Shown here one piece after another: positions 62,183-64,000 of a stretch of 64,000 bases of DNA. Position numbers and translations under genes: made by a program. This DNA comes from Mesostigma viride (Eukaryota > Streptophyta > Mesostigmatophyceae > Mesostigmatales > Mesostigmataceae): contig RPFO01000041.1 in assembly GCA_009746045.1 (NCBI GenBank), positions 2,708,613 through 2,772,612 on the forward strand. The letters are read 5' to 3'. The notes beneath the pieces were generated by a model. The model worked only from the letters and a program-made list of their open reading frames with translations. It made no database searches and had not been told where the DNA came from. Position 1 is the first letter of the stretch; every line of letters begins with the position of its first letter.

Positions 62183-64000
62183 AAGTATTCCCTTGAACCC
62201 AGTCCATGGACTATTGTCCAAGACTTTGCGGGTAACACTGATCATCAAGTTCTTGGGAATATCACTATCCCATTCTTGGGTGAGTCTTTGACACTTTGTG
62301 TTGTTGATGGCTATAAGGGGCCCACTCTCATTGGCCAGCCATTCTTGGTGACTCCCGGTGTTACCATTGTTGATGGCCCCAATAACACAAAGAGTCTCCT
62401 AAAAACCCATTGTGACCCGATTCCTCTGGAATCATTCAGATGTCTCTTGCCTCTTGAAATGTTCCAGAAGGCAAATTGGAAGACCGCCTGTGTCGGTTCA
62501 GTAAAAGGAGCAGAATGGGGAAGGGATATACCCCCAGCTTCTGAGCTGGTAGAACCTGCCCAGCTCAGTGTGACTTCTCTTGGTCTCACAAAAAGGTCAT
62601 TTGCTGCTCATAGCCCCATGTCCTTTGATGATGTAGACCTGGATTGTCACACTTTCGCTGGCCTTGAGGCCTGGCGACAAGCATTGGCGCGTGCGCTCCA
62701 GGAGTGGCAAACGCTGGATGTTTTTGAAGGCATTTCAGAACCTCCACCCAATGCTCAAATGCTTCGGTTGCGTTTTGTATGCAAGATGAAGAGCAAGCTT
62801 GATGAGCCTCCCATACCAAACGCACGTCCAGTCGTAACCCAGTTCCATGGTACTACAGACTTTGATAAGGAGGAGCTGTACACTCCTGGCCTGTCACATC
62901 CTGTTCTCAGGCTTATTCTTAGTCTGTACCTTGGTGCTTTGGACTATGGCTTGGATTATGGAGCAGAAATTGATGACTTCACCAGGGCCTTTTTGCATGG
63001 TGATCCTCAGGTGGCCAGAGCCACTTGGCAAGCTCAAAGACCCTGTTGTGTTAAGACCCCAGCATGCTGGATAGCTGAAGTAGGTCATCCCTACATGCAG
63101 CCTAAAGTGGGCTGGGAAGGACTGGTCAGCAGTCCAGTCATCTGGTATGAAACCATTGCTCCTGCCATCCAGGAGAGATGTCAGATGCAACAATCTCATC
63201 TTGCTTATTGTCTCTTTGTGGGGCAATCCAAGGGACAACCCACCTGGGCTACCTTACATGGAGATGATATGCAACGCATTGGTCCCAAGGGATGGTTGAA
63301 TGAGACCTATAAAAGGCTCAATGACAAGTCCCCTATTGGTACCAGAGCATGGTTTAGTAAAAACAGCCAGGTACCTTACTATGGCATTGGCTGTACCCTT
63401 TTCCAGGATGACAAAGGATGGCATCTTAAGCTGCAATCGGCGAAGGGGTATAATAAAGAAAAATTAATAACTCAGTTGCCCAAGAGAGTAACTGAGGAGA
63501 ATGCCCCTACGGTTAAAGGTCAACTGGGTTGGCTGGCTGCCACAACTAACCCTGACCTGGCAGTACAGAGTAGGATGCCAGACTATGTTGTTGTAGGAGA
63601 AGGAAGGAGGCGCCTGGAGAGCTGCCTCAATGAATCTCCTGACTTGGTGTTGTCCGGTGTAGACTGGCATGGGCGTATCATCATAGACGCCTACACAGAT
63701 GCTAGCCAAGAGTCTAGATCTGCCAACAAGATTGGTGCCAGAGCCGGATGCCTGATCACCATCAGGAATGAAGGCAAACAGCCCTCGTTGGTATACTGGT
63801 CCAGTAACCTTCAGAGGAGGCGGTTTGCTGGCATTGACACCGCTGAGTGCAGGGCATACGCCATGTGCATTCGCGATGCCATATACATAAGAGAGCTACT
63901 CTTATGGTGTCTGAGTCAGATAAGACCTCAACCTGTGATTGATGTCAGGGTTTATTGTGATAATAAGCCCGTGGTCTCTTTTATCAAGAATGAGAGGGCC
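62183..64000 (+). CDS. pol: Copia-like polyprotein: protease end, RT, RNase H (runs off window)
   Basis: The frame is open from 62099 to the window end; genuine element sequence starts at 62183. Protease C-terminal half: VLGNITIPFLGE and VVDGYKGPTLIGQPFL. RT: RFVCKMKSKLDEP, ARPVVTQF, EIDDFTRAFLHGD (first Asp, copia style), SSPVIWYE and TLHGDDMQ (63251-63274), where the usual Y-V-D-D is H-G-D-D. RNase H: IIIDAYTDAS, VYWSSNLQ, TAECRAYAM and VYCDNKPVV, copia-type. Protease between integrase and RT is not the standard Ty1/copia order. Confidence 0.82.

Overview
The window looks like eukaryotic nuclear DNA made almost entirely of transposable elements inserted into one another. I recognise no host gene, rRNA or intact tRNA. 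The mix of DIRS/PAT-like tyrosine-recombinase retrotransposons, Ty3/gypsy elements (one a chromovirus), a copia-like element, a non-LTR element with a restriction-like endonuclease, a hAT element and piggyBac-like TTAA elements fits a protist or alga. The GC-rich coding blocks beside AT-rich spacers resemble green algal genomes, but the species cannot be fixed from this sequence.

Layout. (1) About 34-20588 is one minus-strand DIRS-like copy (copy I) broken by three insertions: an array of 2411-bp units (2252-7975), a complete Ty3-type LTR element with a 5-bp target duplication (8353-17759), and a TTAA/piggyBac-type MITE (18601-20510). The LTR element itself holds a 5'-truncated non-LTR insertion with a 13-bp target duplication and a decayed DIRS fragment. 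(2) About 20620-26611 is the best DIRS-like copy (copy II, plus strand): inverted terminal block, ORF1 with an SR-like tail, ORF2 with RT, RNase H, a 2A-type StopGo motif and a tyrosine recombinase, then a 3' tail. The tail, with the recombinase C-terminus, is repeated in tandem at about 1455 bp up to 45692. (3) The second tail unit is split by a hAT element (26910-41613, 8-bp target duplication), which was itself hit by a chromovirus (29484-37943) and a deleted piggyBac-like element (38278-41147). (4) 45693-51389 holds rearranged minus-strand DIRS pieces, mainly three diverged ORF1 copies. (5) 52622-58604 is a non-LTR element with 170-bp tandem repeats at its 5' end, PHD and RING fingers, RT and a C-terminal endonuclease. 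(6) 58605-64000 is a copia-like polyprotein in the unusual order integrase, protease, RT, RNase H, split by a duplicated 2-kb insertion and running off the window.

Most notable. A two-stem hairpin with conserved loops and compensatory stem changes occurs eleven times and, in the DIRS-type contexts, sits between the recombinase stop and the terminal block. A 2A StopGo motif sits exactly between RNase H and recombinase of copy II and is mutated in copy I. Both tandem arrays repeat the terminal region, as expected if recombinase-inserted circles keep entering resident copies.
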